Under the pieces are notes generated by a model that was not told the origin of the DNA, did not search any database, and saw nothing but the letters and a program-made list of their open reading frames with translations. From Myoxocephalus aenaeus (Eukaryota > Chordata > Actinopteri > Perciformes > Cottidae), in contig JBAMJR010000154.1 of assembly GCA_038501785.1 (NCBI GenBank), forward strand, positions 4,571,001 through 4,635,000: 64,000 bases of DNA. The letters are read 5' to 3'. The translations under genes were made by a program, and so were the position numbers. Below are positions 47,342 through 60,763 of this stretch, piece after piece (positions within the stretch are counted from its first letter, which is position 1; the number at the start of each line of letters is the position of its first letter).

Positions 47342-47934
47342 TTTATTCAATTCTTCTTCATTGCAATATCCGGGCTTTTCACTTGCAGAAAAGCACTTAA
47401 ATTACAACAGCAGTTGCCCGTCATCCTTTGAAATATTAAAATTATTCACAATTTACAATAATTAGAGTGTTACAATAAAAAGAGATGGTTTCCAAGAATT
47501 AAGACACAGGCTTCTGCAAATGAACACAAATGTTTAAAGAATGTGATTTCCCCATTTCTTTTAAAGCACTTTTCTTAAGATTATGACACGTTATCTCATT
47601 TGCAATAACTTACAAGAACCCCAAAAAGTATGAGACAATTGAACCAAATACCCCCCATGTGAACCTGGCGTAACCCTCAACTAAGACTGTGAAGTAATGG
47701 ACAAAAAGATGGTATAGCACAATCACCAATATCTCAGCATCATATTCGTTATATAATACCATGGTGGCTATTAACAAAAAAAAAAGCCGAGATGAATTTG
47801 CTATTTAACCTTCATTTACAATATCATAAACATTCTGTACAAAATGCAGGTAGTTTTCGGGACCGGGGTTATTTAGAAAAGAGGTAAATATTTGGTTATG
47901 TGTTCGTTTGCAGTTTTCAATTATTCTGTGAGTT
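47342..47934 (-). other. sox1: Probable sox1 3' UTR
   Basis: AT-rich sequence following the sox1 stop. An AATAAA polyadenylation signal on the minus strand lies at 47342-47347, about 590 bp past the stop. The end could be elsewhere. Confidence 0.4.
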
Positions 47935-48963
47935 CTAAATGTGTGTGAGAGGGACCGTCCCGTTCACTCCAGCCGCGGCGCTCTGGTAATGCTGCGGCAG
48001 GGCATGGAGTCTACTTTGCATTGACGGGTCCCCCGGCTCTCCGGTCGGTAAATACATGCTTATCATCTCTCTCAAGTCTCCGGGGCAAGGACCCCGTGAG
48101 TGTGTGCTGCTGACGGGAGGGCTTACACTCGGCTCCGACTTCACCAGCGACCCTAACGTCCCCATGGCAGCGGAGGAGGAGACGCCGGAGCCCTGGTGCT
48201 GTGTGTAGGAGATCCCGCCGTAGCCGGATGGAGAAGCGTTCATGTAGCTCTGAGAGTTCGAGATGGGGCTGTACTGCAGCGCTGTCATGTCGTAGCGGTG
48301 CATGGGCTGGGGGTTGTGTGAGTGATGGTGGTGTGCGTGGTGGTGGTGGTGCGCTCCGCTCCCCGGGTGCTGGCTGTAGGCGAGCTGCGCCTCCTGCATC
48401 ATCGCCGCGGCCGCCGCGGCAGCAGCCACCTGACCCGAGTACGCGCCGTTCGCCCAGCCGTTCATGTGCGCGTAGCCGGAGCTGGCGGAGCCTCCGTGAC
48501 CCCCGGGGCTCTCTAACCTCTGCCCGACCCCGGATGAACTCATCCCGACTCCTAAACCAACTCCCCCGCTGTGCCCGGAAAGCAGTCCACCGGCAAGGGA
48601 ATATTTGTCCTTTTTCAGCAGCGTCTTGGTCTTCCTTCTTGGCCGGTACTTGTAATCCGGATGCTCCTTCATGTGCATGGCTCGCAACCGCTTTGCCTCG
48701 TCGATGAAAGGGCGCTTCTCAGCCTCGGACATCACCTTCCACTCGGCGCCCAGCCGCTTGCTGATCTCAGAGTTGTGCATTTTGGGGTTCTCTTGTGCCA
48801 TCTTCCTGCGCTGCCCACGGGACCACACCATGAACGCGTTCATCGGTCTCTTCACCCGCTCCTGGTTCGCTTTGGACCCGCTGTTCGGCCCCGTTTGCCC
48901 CGTGGTCGTGTTCGTTTGGGGGCCGGGGGAATGCAGGTCGGTTTCCATCATCATGCTATACAT
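47935..48963 (-). CDS. sox1: sox1: SoxB1 HMG-box transcription factor
   Basis: Intact single-exon gene, 342 aa plus stop. SoxB1 factors bind minor-groove CATTGT-type sites in the nucleus and hold neural progenitors undifferentiated. HMG box at about 36-107 (RVKRPMNAFMVWSRGQRRKM...), then a basic tail PRRKTKTLLKKDKYS. Group B and C-terminal homology: NGWANGAY, an 8-Ala run (180-187), two His runs (205-209, 211-214), PMHRYDM, a sumoylation-type VKSE (274-277), DLREMISMYLP and C-terminal GTVPLTHI. The start MYSMMMETDLHSPG and KKDKYSLAGGLL identify Sox1 over Sox2 (MYNMMETEL, KYTLPGG) and Sox3. It lacks the long Gly tract of mammalian SOX1. Teleosts keep sox1a and sox1b; which one this is cannot be settled here. 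The nearby same-strand atp11a supports sox1. Confidence 0.97.
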   Translation of the reverse strand: MYSMMMETDLHSPGPQTNTTTGQTGPNSGSKANQERVKRPMNAFMVWSRGQRRKMAQENPKMHNSEISKRLGAEWKVMSEAEKRPFIDEAKRLRAMHMKEHPDYKYRPRRKTKTLLKKDKYSLAGGLLSGHSGGVGLGVGMSSSGVGQRLESPGGHGGSASSGYAHMNGWANGAYSGQVAAAAAAAAMMQEAQLAYSQHPGSGAHHHHHAHHHHSHNPQPMHRYDMTALQYSPISNSQSYMNASPSGYGGISYTQHQGSGVSSSAAMGTLGSLVKSEPSVSPPVSSTHSRGPCPGDLREMISMYLPTGEPGDPSMQSRLHALPQHYQSAAAGVNGTVPLTHI

Positions 48964-49330
48964 TCACCTGGTTTTAAACTTCGCCACCAACAGAGAAAAA
49001 GTCTATTTCAAGAGAGGCGCGCACGAGATCGGGTGCGCACAAATTGACTGGGGTACAGAATGGATATTCTAACCCCAAATGATTCAAATACGAGACAAAA
49101 ATAATCCGAAAAGGGATATAAAATGTTCTCCAACCAGTATTGCACTCTGTCTTCGCCTGGGTTGGTTCACATCCACTGTGATAGAATGCGCATTTGAGCC
49201 ACTTTCCCTGTCGAAGTTAAGAAGTTGGTTAAAGCGGCGGCCATATGATGCGCACTGACAGCGGTTAAATGAGCCACAAGCGGCCAATGGGGCTCTAACA
49301 GCAGAGTGATTTGCATGGCGTTTGGTCAGG
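47945..49330. promoter_or_regulatory. GC-rich island over sox1
   Basis: CpG-dense throughout the coding exon and about 350 bp upstream, in sharp contrast to the AT-rich flanks. Typical of developmental regulator genes. Confidence 0.6.
49309..49316 (+). promoter_or_regulatory. Octamer motif upstream of sox1
   Basis: ATTTGCAT, a perfect POU-factor octamer, about 350 bp above the start codon. POU factors are known partners of SoxB1 genes. Confidence 0.45.
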
Positions 49331-49519
49331 TGACTAGAGGACCATAGAGGAAGAGCACACCGGGGGAGGAGGAGGAGAAGGAGGAGGAGGAGGAGGGCCA
49401 ATCCCACAAATAGAAGGCATTTGAAATTTCCAAACACGCTCTCAGAGACATCAGCTAAACAAAAATAACTAAGATTTGTTAGCAGGGGTGCAGTCTTATG
49501 AGTCAACCGTCTAAATATA

Positions 49520-49526
49520 TTTTATA
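49520..49526 (-). promoter_or_regulatory. TATA-like element upstream of sox1
   Basis: TATAAAA on the minus strand, about 560 bp above the start codon. It would place a transcription start near 49493. Possible but unproven. Confidence 0.3.
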
Positions 49527-49797
49527 GAAGAGCGATATGGTTTCATTACGTATGGTTTAAACAGCCAAATTCGCTTGCTTCAACAAAAGTTTGGACATAA
49601 ATCACTTTACTATCCACTTATTTTCTTTATTAGTGCTTGAACTTGAGAACATTTCCTCTCATCTTTAACAGTTATTCTCAAACCTACCGTGCGTCCTAGA
49701 AGCCTGGGCCGAACTCTATTTCTATACACTGGAATTACAGTCTATAACCCAATTCAATATCAGGCGACTTGATGCTCAACCGGCGCCTCTAAACCCA

Positions 49798-49800
<3 letters not shown>

Positions 49801-49868
<68 letters not shown>
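49801..49868. repeat. (TC)n microsatellite
   Basis: About 34 TC units, roughly 840 bp upstream of the sox1 start. Confidence 0.97.
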
Positions 49869-49872
<4 letters not shown>

Positions 49873-52800
49873 CAGGTGTATAATTAAGGTATGTAGTAAT
49901 AGTAGGTGTCAGAGAGAGAAATTACACACACTCCACGCAGAGGATGCCGCGAAAGAGGTTTGGTAAAACACCGTTGGTCTAAGAGGAGAAGCCCCCGAGC
50001 ACAATGACGTGACGTTGCCGGGGCAAAGCGCCGTTATCGCCGTCTGCTGGCGGTGTGGTGCTCCCTGACGGAGCCGGAGCTGCAGCTGGACATGGAAAGA
50101 AAGGCCACATGTAAACTGTCATGTTCAGTGGACTTTTTACGTGACTGATCCACTTTAAGTCCCTCATTTACCACCTGCAGGAACCCGTTTGGAAGCCGTG
50201 AGAGGGAGCCGAAGTATGTGTCTTCCGCGCATATATAATTCAGATTTCACAGCTGACCTCCCATGAAAAGCCCAATCAACCCCTAATTGAAAGGGAAAAC
50301 GAAATACCACTTCCCGCGGCGAGACTAACGATTTAATCATTCTATCGTCCTTTGCTGTTTTTTTTATTTATTTATTTTAATTGGGGCTTAGCTTGATATG
50401 GCTCTCTGTTTAGGGCCTGAGGGAGCGGGATCACTCGAACAGATCCATGAGTCTTTGGTAATGGGGTTAACGCGATATCACAATGGTCAATAAACGGTTC
50501 CAGTGCCTGGTCTCGGCCATGTGGCTTAAGGCCCGAGGAAGATGACAATATAATGACACCTGCAGAGCTGCAGGGCGGTGACGGCCATGTGAAGCTGTCA
50601 CACCAGAAAACAAATAAACATACTCAACTAAAGAAAAAGCAATGACGGCACACTGGCCTCTTATAATAAAGAAAGGGACATAACACCAGCTGCAAGTGCG
50701 TCAATATTAATATGAAAACGTATCACACGACACATTCATACAAGGTATGGTGTTAAATTATAGGAGTAGTAATTTATTGACCAAACCAGATCATTTCAGG
50801 AATACAAGCAAATATAAAATGAATGTTGGCACATTTGCTCTATTGCAAAATATTACCAACAAAACCGTCAGACTTTTTTAATACATGAGCAATATATGTT
50901 AATATCGGTCTAAATTAATTTAAACAGACGTCACAAGCATCCACAATGATATTGTTAGTTAAGAACCACATGATTGATCAAAAATAAATTAAAAAAAAAA
51001 CATTTGTCACGGTGTAGATTAAAGCATCGATCGAGAAAATGCATGAAATTCTCATAATTATTATGATAATAATAATAATAATTGTTATGTGTTTCTCTCA
51101 TTGTGGAGTGGATTTAGGAATGTAGCGATTAGTCTTTACAATGACCCCGGGACACCGGTGGCCCCTGTTTACTCTCCCTGTCACCCCCCATCAGTTACTC
51201 CTCTTTTAACAAACCTCTTTTCAAACATCCTCGCTCCTTTGTGTGCGGCCTCTGCAACAGGATGTGCGCACTACGATGATGCTGTACGGCAGGGGCCAAG
51301 GGTCAAAGCAGTTATCACCCCTTCCCCCCTAAATGAATAAATAAATAAGAGACGGATTGGGAATAAATACAACTCAGGTCTCACAAATGATGCACAGCGT
51401 CCAGTGGGGGTTTGTGCCTTTTCATTTCAGCAAACTCCCAAATATATCGTAACTCACTAAAACAGTCAAAACATTTTTTTTTAAAGAGACCGAATTTATT
51501 TGATTTTTTTCCTGAAACATTTTACCTATAAATCCCCAAAACAATGTCCACGTGTGGTGCAATGTCTGTGCGCATCCCAGTGGACGCGCCAGCGCGCGGG
51601 AAACAGGTGGATTTGTGCTTTTTGGAGGAAAAATAGTTGTGATCACCTGGGGTTCGCGTGAGTAAGGCAAGAGAAAGCAATTGTTTTCGAGCTTCAATCT
51701 ACATACCATAATATCCAAACATTTTACAATAAGCCCCATCACTCCCACCGCCTCCCTCCGCTTCCTGAAAAGTAAAAAAAAAAAGAAAGAAAAGAGATGT
51801 CACCTTAATATCGACATCGATCGCGCCGCGTTAAAACAATGGCCGATTGAATGAACTTCCATATTTTACAGCATGCAGCAGGTTAATCCAGCCAGACATT
51901 ACCACTCACTCACTCCCGAACAGATCAGGAGCAGATAATGTCACCCCGGAAAATCAAACTGAGTCGGTTGGAGAGCAACTGGTAGCATCCTGAGGTAGAG
52001 AGCCGCGCGCGCTGTGCAGCCCCGCGCGTCTCTCTTGTCCCGAAATAAAAACGACAGCCTGCAGCGAGACACGCGCATCATATACGCATTAAACTGAACA
52101 CAGCAGAGCCCAGACGTTCCGACATAACGCGTACCAATAAAACCACTTATTTCACCATGCGCAATCACAGATTAAAAAGCCTTCAAGTTCGCTTAGCCTC
52201 TTGTATATATTTTTTTTCCTTGAGCATTTATTCCACAAAAATAGATTTTACTCACAACATATCGTTCAACTATGCATCTCCAGGATAAATAACAGAAATG
52301 CGTAATTGTCATATGCAAACTTACGCATGTTCCCCTCGCTCCCTCTACTCCAGACCAAGTGGGCAGATTTCTCCCTCCATACTCCTAAAGCCGTCCTAAA
52401 CCCTCTAAAGCTTCATGTAAGACCGCTACTCCCACTACAATCTGGCCGCTCGAGTGCCAAGGCCATCCATGCCCGGTGCCCAAACCCACGACTCAACACA
52501 CACTGAGGGGCAGAGACAAGAAGAAATGACATTTATTACACACTCCAAAAAAGACAATTCCAAGTTATTGTTTCTCTCTGCGAAAGGGGCTTGCTTCTAA
52601 CACAATGAGGCGTCTTTTGTGTTGCACAGAACAATACAAAACAAGTATTCTAATAAATAGCCACTCTTTTTTTTTTTTTTTTTTGGCTCTCCAGGATGAA
52701 TGGGCTGGAGCGGCGGGGTTCTGAGAGGCAGCTGTGCCGCATTCGGGGAGGAGGGGCGAGGACTGGGGGAGGAGCCCCGCACCCCCTTCCATCCTCCTGG

Positions 52801-53020
52801 ATACTGACTCCCATTACGGATCCTGGAGCAGAGTAGGATGCAAGGAGAGGGGGAGAGGTATTGACTTTTTTACTCGGGACACACTGTGTCCAACAACGTG
52901 ATCCTCAAATCCTCAAATATTGCTTCATACTGTGAAGTCCACAGTATCCAATAAGATGTTGTTTATATGAACCTGCACAGCTTGCAGACATGTGGCTCTG
53001 ACAGCTTCCAGGTGGGGGGG

Positions 53021-53022
<2 letters not shown>
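49869..53022. other. sox1 upstream flank, repeat-poor
   Basis: No exon found. 50.2-50.6 kb has motif-rich sequence (TAAT sites, ACAATGG at 50480) and lacks repeats, so it is a candidate enhancer. A T run of about 18 lies near 52667. Confidence 0.45.
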
Positions 53023-53084
<62 letters not shown>

Positions 53085-53103
53085 ACACACACACACACAC
53101 ACA
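53023..53103. repeat. (AC)n microsatellite
   Basis: About 40 AC units with one ATAC interruption. Confidence 0.97.
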
Positions 53104-53112
53104 GAGATGGAT

Positions 53113-53190
53113 GCACCTCTTAAAAATATAAATATGTTGATTAGTGAAGCTTTAACCATTCTAGAGATGGCAGATCAAAGGTACAAATGT
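53113..53190 (+). repeat. Dispersed repeat, copy 2
   Basis: Matches 42686-42756. It sits between two AC arrays, 10 bp from the first and 67 bp from the second. Confidence 0.7.
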
Positions 53191-53252
53191 ATTTTTTTTT
53201 CCAGTCGTAAGGTTTTGGAATTTTGTGAATCTGTTACGTTTTTCATAACAAG

Positions 53253-53256
<4 letters not shown>

Positions 53257-53320
<64 letters not shown>
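53257..53320. repeat. (CA)n microsatellite
   Basis: About 32 CA units. Confidence 0.97.
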
Positions 53321-53323
<3 letters not shown>

Positions 53324-54617
53324 GCACACATGCACGACACTGCTGCGCTCATAAAGTTTATTATTTGCCAACATTCCCTTCAAAAATCTCAAATTTTAAA
53401 GTAAGAACACATCTGGCATAAAGGGTCATGATGACTATTGTTATTGTTATTATTCCTCGTTACACTCCATAAGACGAAGGTGGTTGACCAACCTTTTCAT
53501 ATACCTTGGTCCCAGGAGAAAGATCCTGTCGCTGCAGATTAAAACAACTTCTACGCCCTGTCATTTTTACTGATTCACCAGAGATTACTCTGTCACTTTG
53601 CGAGATGTACTGCATCAAATAAGAGCCCCACACAAACCATGCAAACAGGAGATTGACACAAAGTGGTAAAGCTAAGTAAAAGGCCATATTGAAAAAATAT
53701 GAAGAGGGAAAAAAAACAACAAAGACAGGGAGAGTGAGAGAGTGAGCAAGAGAGAAAGAGGGATCAGGTCAGGTTCAGGCCTAAAAGCGTTGAGGGAAGA
53801 GTGAGCCAATCGGCTAAAAGCAGAGGTCTTAGCTCGGTTCATGTGGTCTCTCTCTGGAACACAAAGCTCCATAACACGACACTCAAAAACCTGAAGAACT
53901 CAAAAACAAGGTAACAACGTACACATCATGAAAAGTTGAGAGATTGATACTATCTAGAATGTGTATCTTATTTGCTTTTAAACTCCCTCTTAAAGCATGC
54001 ATCAAATGCAGGGAGGATTCAATATTGATAGAGCTGCACACTTGAATAAGAAAGCACTTAATGTTTTTATACGCCTATTTGAACAAAATAGAAAAGAACA
54101 GAAGAAGACTTCACTGTCCATAAAAGTGGGAAATGTAGCTCACCAGAACATGAAAGCAGCCTAAGAACATAAGGCTGCTTTCAAATAAAATGAAGGTAAC
54201 ATGACACAGAATGTGAAACTCAATAGTCAAATTGTATGAAGTTAAAACATAAAATAAATGAAATCCAGTGTTGAGAATATTTAGAGTTGGCAATGGATAC
54301 AACTGGGCTAACATATTTTCTTGTTAATGGCATAACGCATTGTGTCCATATTAAGTTTTAGAGCAGGATGGTAACCACAAACAGACCAACTGAAAGTGGG
54401 ATTTTTTGACCGAGGACATGCCATTCAAATGTGGGGCACTCTTGTCTACAAGCAATTTGTTCTTTTGTGGCTCCATGTGCTCTATTTTCATCTTCTTCTC
54501 TCGGTTGAATTGTAAGAGAAGATCATTCAAGAGCCTGATGGAGTGGTGAGCCAGAGACAGGATGACATGAACAAGTGAGAAAAAGAGTAAGAAAAAAGAG
54601 TAAGAAAAAAGAGAGGC

Positions 54618-54619
<2 letters not shown>
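53321..54619. other. Intergenic DNA
   Basis: Nothing recognised. Confidence 0.5.

Positions 54620-54655
<36 letters not shown>
54620..54655. repeat. (GA)n microsatellite
   Basis: About 18 GA units. Confidence 0.95.
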
Positions 54656-54657
<2 letters not shown>

Positions 54658-54966
54658 AGGGAGGCCAATGTCAATCCCATGGCAAACAGCAGTGGATAAT
54701 CATGGGCTTTAGGAAAACACTGTGTCCATAATGCTATTACCCAGGATTACCTACTCCAGCAGAGAAGGCGAGACTCTCTTCACAATGTGGCCCAGACCTT
54801 TCAGATAATCATCTTATCACAGATGACAAACCCAGAAGAAACATCCCATTATTCAAGAAGGGGGCGAAATCTACAGCATGTTTGGATGAAGACATATTGT
54901 AAGGCTAAATTATTCGAGTGGAAAAATATCAGATTTTGAAATTAGCACGCCAGTCGCTTCCCCACT

Positions 54967-55168
<202 letters not shown>

Positions 55169-55171
<3 letters not shown>

Positions 55172-58100
55172 CTCACTTTCATTCTCTCACTGTCTCTTTC
55201 TCCCAGGGTGCTTTCTCCTTTTCCCGCAGGGCAATTAGAGACAAGATTTTATGCACTGCTCAGCTTATCAATTAGCCATAACACCTTCCCCTCTGATTGG
55301 TCTGTAATGAACGTAATGGTTTTAACAGTCAGGAGTTGCAACTCTTAGAGGTGCCGTGCTAATGGTGTCGCCACGGCGATGGAGTCACAGTAACAGCTCT
55401 GCGGTAAGGCAGGAAGGAGGAGGGAGGGTGGGGGAGAAGTCAGCTCTCCCTAACACATCTCTAATTAGAGCTCACAGTCAGTCATTACTCATGTAATAGG
55501 GTGTAACACTAATGGCTATCAGGCAAGCCCCCACAAACAACAGAGGGGGGTTTTTGTAAGGTGAGAGGAGCAGAACATTTATGGAGGAGGAAAGAAAAAA
55601 AAGCGGGAGATTATGGAGAGGAGACAAGGTGAAATGGAAAGTTGAGGGTCGGGAGTGATTATAGGAGAAAGCGCCTAGCAGCAGATTTTTTTAAGTATAG
55701 TCAGACAAGGTCAAGGCCCATTAATGGAGAATCTCTCTTGATGATGACGAAATCCCTCATGTTGGACGTTGTCCAGGTACAGAGATTGACAAGACAAAAA
55801 AAAATGATAAAAATGAAAGGGGGTAAGAGTAGCCGGGTGGTTCAAGGGAGGCAGGAGACAGAAAGAGAGCCAGAGTGTTTGTGAGGGAGGAAGACGGTGA
55901 GACAGACGCCTATAGTTAACCACTTTGGCCCTTAGACCTTGTTAGCAATGATGCACTCTGCAGCCCATTCAGCTGCTGTGCTGATGCATGTTTTTGCAAT
56001 TTTCGGCACTAAATTGCAGCGGCTGTAGCACAACAGAGCGACAGAGGTCAAGATAAGGAGGGTGGATGAAACCAATGCTGGGAGAAATGAGAAGTAAGAG
56101 TCTTGCCTCTCAAAGTCGACAAAGTTACCCCGAAGAAGCCATGGCCCGAGAAAAGTGATTACGCAGTAACTACATTGTAAACAGGGGAATCGGCGTTATG
56201 TTATCTTATATTCCAAAGTGGATGTGGTGGCGTGGAAAGGGGCACTAAAGGTGCTAAATTAGAGCATATCCAGCAGCTCCACATGGCGATCACATTATAA
56301 CGGTGCTCGGATTACAACTCATGCACAGGGAGAGAGACTTCATTCTCTGCTAAGGTAGACACACTACCGTACTATATATTTACATAGAAAACAGTGGTTT
56401 GAAGCTAATGTTCGGAATATCATATAGAGAACCTTTAGAACTGCGGTTTGGGAAGAGGCCAATGGTTTAGGTAGTGGTGTAAACTGGTGCATTGGTTTTC
56501 ACCCCAAGAAAACCCTTTCTCAAACTGTGCATTTATTTGACCATTTAAAAGCCAACACAACGTCTCACGACATGGTCCATTTAGTAGCTGCCCTGGAGCT
56601 TTTGATCGTATCAATTGATCTTCATCAGCAGACAGAGTTTGCTCAATTGCCAGATTTGTATGTTCACAATTAGTATTTTTTTTCTCATCCATGTTGTCTT
56701 TTAAGTCAACAAGGATCAGATTACGGATGAGATGTCAGCGTGAAGCACCACTTTGGGTATAAGTATAATTTACAACTATATGCAAAACAAGAATTCTCTG
56801 AAGGTCTTGACCAAAGCATTATAAGAGTTTCTGACTCAACTTCACCAACTTCTTAAAATGTGTTCAGAGAAGGGGAAAAGTCTGGAGAGGTAAAAACCAG
56901 CAAAAGGTTTCGTATATAACACAATTTAATAGTGAGACCATGTTTCAGCTTTTCACCATCATCAGGATAATTTTACAACACATTACAAAGAACATTCAAA
57001 TAAGGTGTTTTAAAAAAAAATATATATAATGAATATATATTTAATAATTGTAAAACGTATGTATGTCTCTCTCTCTCTCACGCATGAATATCAGCCACAC
57101 ATGGTGTGTGATTGGTTGTCTTTTATATCTTGGTCTCATAATGAAGTATGCTGGAGTTTTAACCCACTAAGGTCATGACCAGAAACTTAATTAACAGCAG
57201 GTCTGTTTTGAAAGTGAGCTGGATGCAGAGCAGTGTTCCTATACAGTAAAAACTATTGTGGTGCTGACAACAAAGCAGCTGTGATTTCAGTCAGTTTGTG
57301 TGAAAAATGGCTTTTGAAAGGTGGCGTCAACACTCCCTGCGGCCCAAAACGGGGCATTCAAGAGCAGGTAGTGCCACGATCTGGAATTTTCTAGACGGGT
57401 CTATATGGATTATGGACAGAGGCTTTCAATTGTAAACTATTATCTAGACACGGGTAAACTTGATTGTGCAGACAGCTACTTCTGTGTTTCAATACATCTA
57501 TTGTTTGTTTTTAATATATGTACACTGGGGGTAGATTAAAAGTACTGTATCAATACATTAACATAATGTAAACACTAGAAATGCCAATTCAAACAAATCA
57601 TTTCACGTGACCTCATGTGTTTGGTGAAATGTGGAAGGTAGTTTAGGGTGAAGATCTTGACAAATTACAGACAAGGCAGATTTGCATGGGATTAAGATCA
57701 CGGACGACCTCCGCAATTATTACAAATTAGTAGAGGTCCCCAGGTAATACTCGGCCTGTAGGGCATAAGTCACTTCTTGTCTATTCGTCCTGCTGATAAG
57801 AATTTTCCTGCAGGTTACCACGCATAAAAGGAAAGTAAATTCCTTGTAAATCATGTTAATAATCTGCCCACTTAATTACCTCAGTGGAGCTATTTACAGA
57901 ATTTTAATTTACACTGCACATTTAAATAAAGGGCAAAGGTCAAATACAGTATATCTAGAATGTACACAAAAAATGGGGCATGCTGAGCAAATCAGCTGTC
58001 AAAGACTAAATGTCAAAACGTATGCATTCCTTCTCCCATGATATTCAAAGACGGATTTAGTTCCTAGTTTGCTACTATTCCACCAAGGATACAGTTGAAC

Positions 58101-58233
58101 CTTGGAGGAAGATTGTACGCTGTAAGCTATTGTGTAGCTTTACTAACCACAATGGCAGCAGCTTGGCCTTTGAGGGAGCTGCAAGACTTCAGGGGGGCTC
58201 TCTATTCCTAAACTCAGCCTTGAAAGTGGGTTT

Positions 58234-58235
<2 letters not shown>
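55169..58235. other. sox1 distal upstream DNA
   Basis: No exon. 56880-57060 (ACAATTTAATAGTGAGACCA and CACCATCATCAGG) faintly resembles a retroposon tail. The rest is plain. Confidence 0.45.

Positions 58236-58305
<70 letters not shown>
58236..58305. repeat. (GT)n microsatellite
   Basis: About 35 GT units. Confidence 0.97.
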
Positions 58306-59827
<1,522 letters not shown>

Positions 59828-60052
59828 TAAGTGCTAGTGTATCGTGTGCATGTGTGGCAAAGAGTGTAATTTCACTTTACAAAAACCACAAAATGACCAA
59901 AATGCACCTAATTCCCCCTCTCATATTTTACCCTTTATGCAATATCTATGTTTTCATATATTCCTTTATAACACAGACATTTAATGTGTTGAAAACACTT
60001 TAGGTAGCTTCACATGTCTCTCTCTCCCCAAAACACGCACACACACAAACCA

Positions 60053-60053
<1 letters not shown>

Positions 60054-60141
<88 letters not shown>
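60054..60141. repeat. (CA)n microsatellite
   Basis: About 44 CA units, inverted relative to the GT array 228 bp to the left. Confidence 0.97.
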
Positions 60142-60143
<2 letters not shown>

Positions 60144-60691
60144 GTAATGGATAGGAGCTGGCTGAGGGCGTCTGTCAGGGGCGACTGTTCTAATCAGAGC
60201 AGTGGGGAGAGAGATAAAGGAGAAAATAATGAGTGTGGCATCAGGCCTTTCATAGCGCAACAAAAGGCCACGGGATCAGATAGACAGACACAATGTGGAG
60301 AGGAGAGGAAGAGAGGGAGAGAGAAGAGAGAGGGAGGGATGGGAGGAGGCAGAGCGGGGAGAGAGAGAGAGAGAGAGAAAGAAGGATGGAATGGGTTTGC
60401 TAATAAGCCTCCTTGCACTGTAAGTGATGTAGGCAACAGTAGGCGACATTATGAAATGCAAGCTTATGTCTGGCTTCACTCGAAGGATGCCATCGAGTGG
60501 GGAAGATGGAAGTTTCTATGACAACATCAATCATTTTAGCACTGAGTAGTCCTTCAGAAACGGACTATAAATGCATTTTCACACAAAACACATCCCTCCA
60601 TTTTCTGTCTCAAAATACTTAGTCGGCCCCGTGCCCCCTTTCTTCCTGCTGATTAGTGCAGCTTCATTTACTGTGTGATGATTTCCAGTCA

Positions 60692-60763
60692 TCCTTTGAT
60701 TATTAATGCTTAATTTACCCAGATTACACTCCTTTTGATTATTAATGCCTAATTTAGCCGGAT
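60692..60763. promoter_or_regulatory. Duplicated TCF/LEF plus homeodomain motif block
   Basis: Two near-identical units of 33 and 34 bp (60692-60724, 60730-60763). Each reads TCCTTTTGATTATTAATGC-like followed by YTAATTTA.CC. CTTTGAT matches the TCF/LEF core, and the ATTA/TAAT cores match homeodomain sites. Enhancer function is inferred. Confidence 0.35.

Noticed and set aside
48201..49072. Long plus-strand open frames opposite sox1 (up to 168 aa)
   Set aside because: Arg/Pro/Cys-rich translations opposite GC-rich sox1 coding sequence; a side effect of its codon composition, with no family resemblance.
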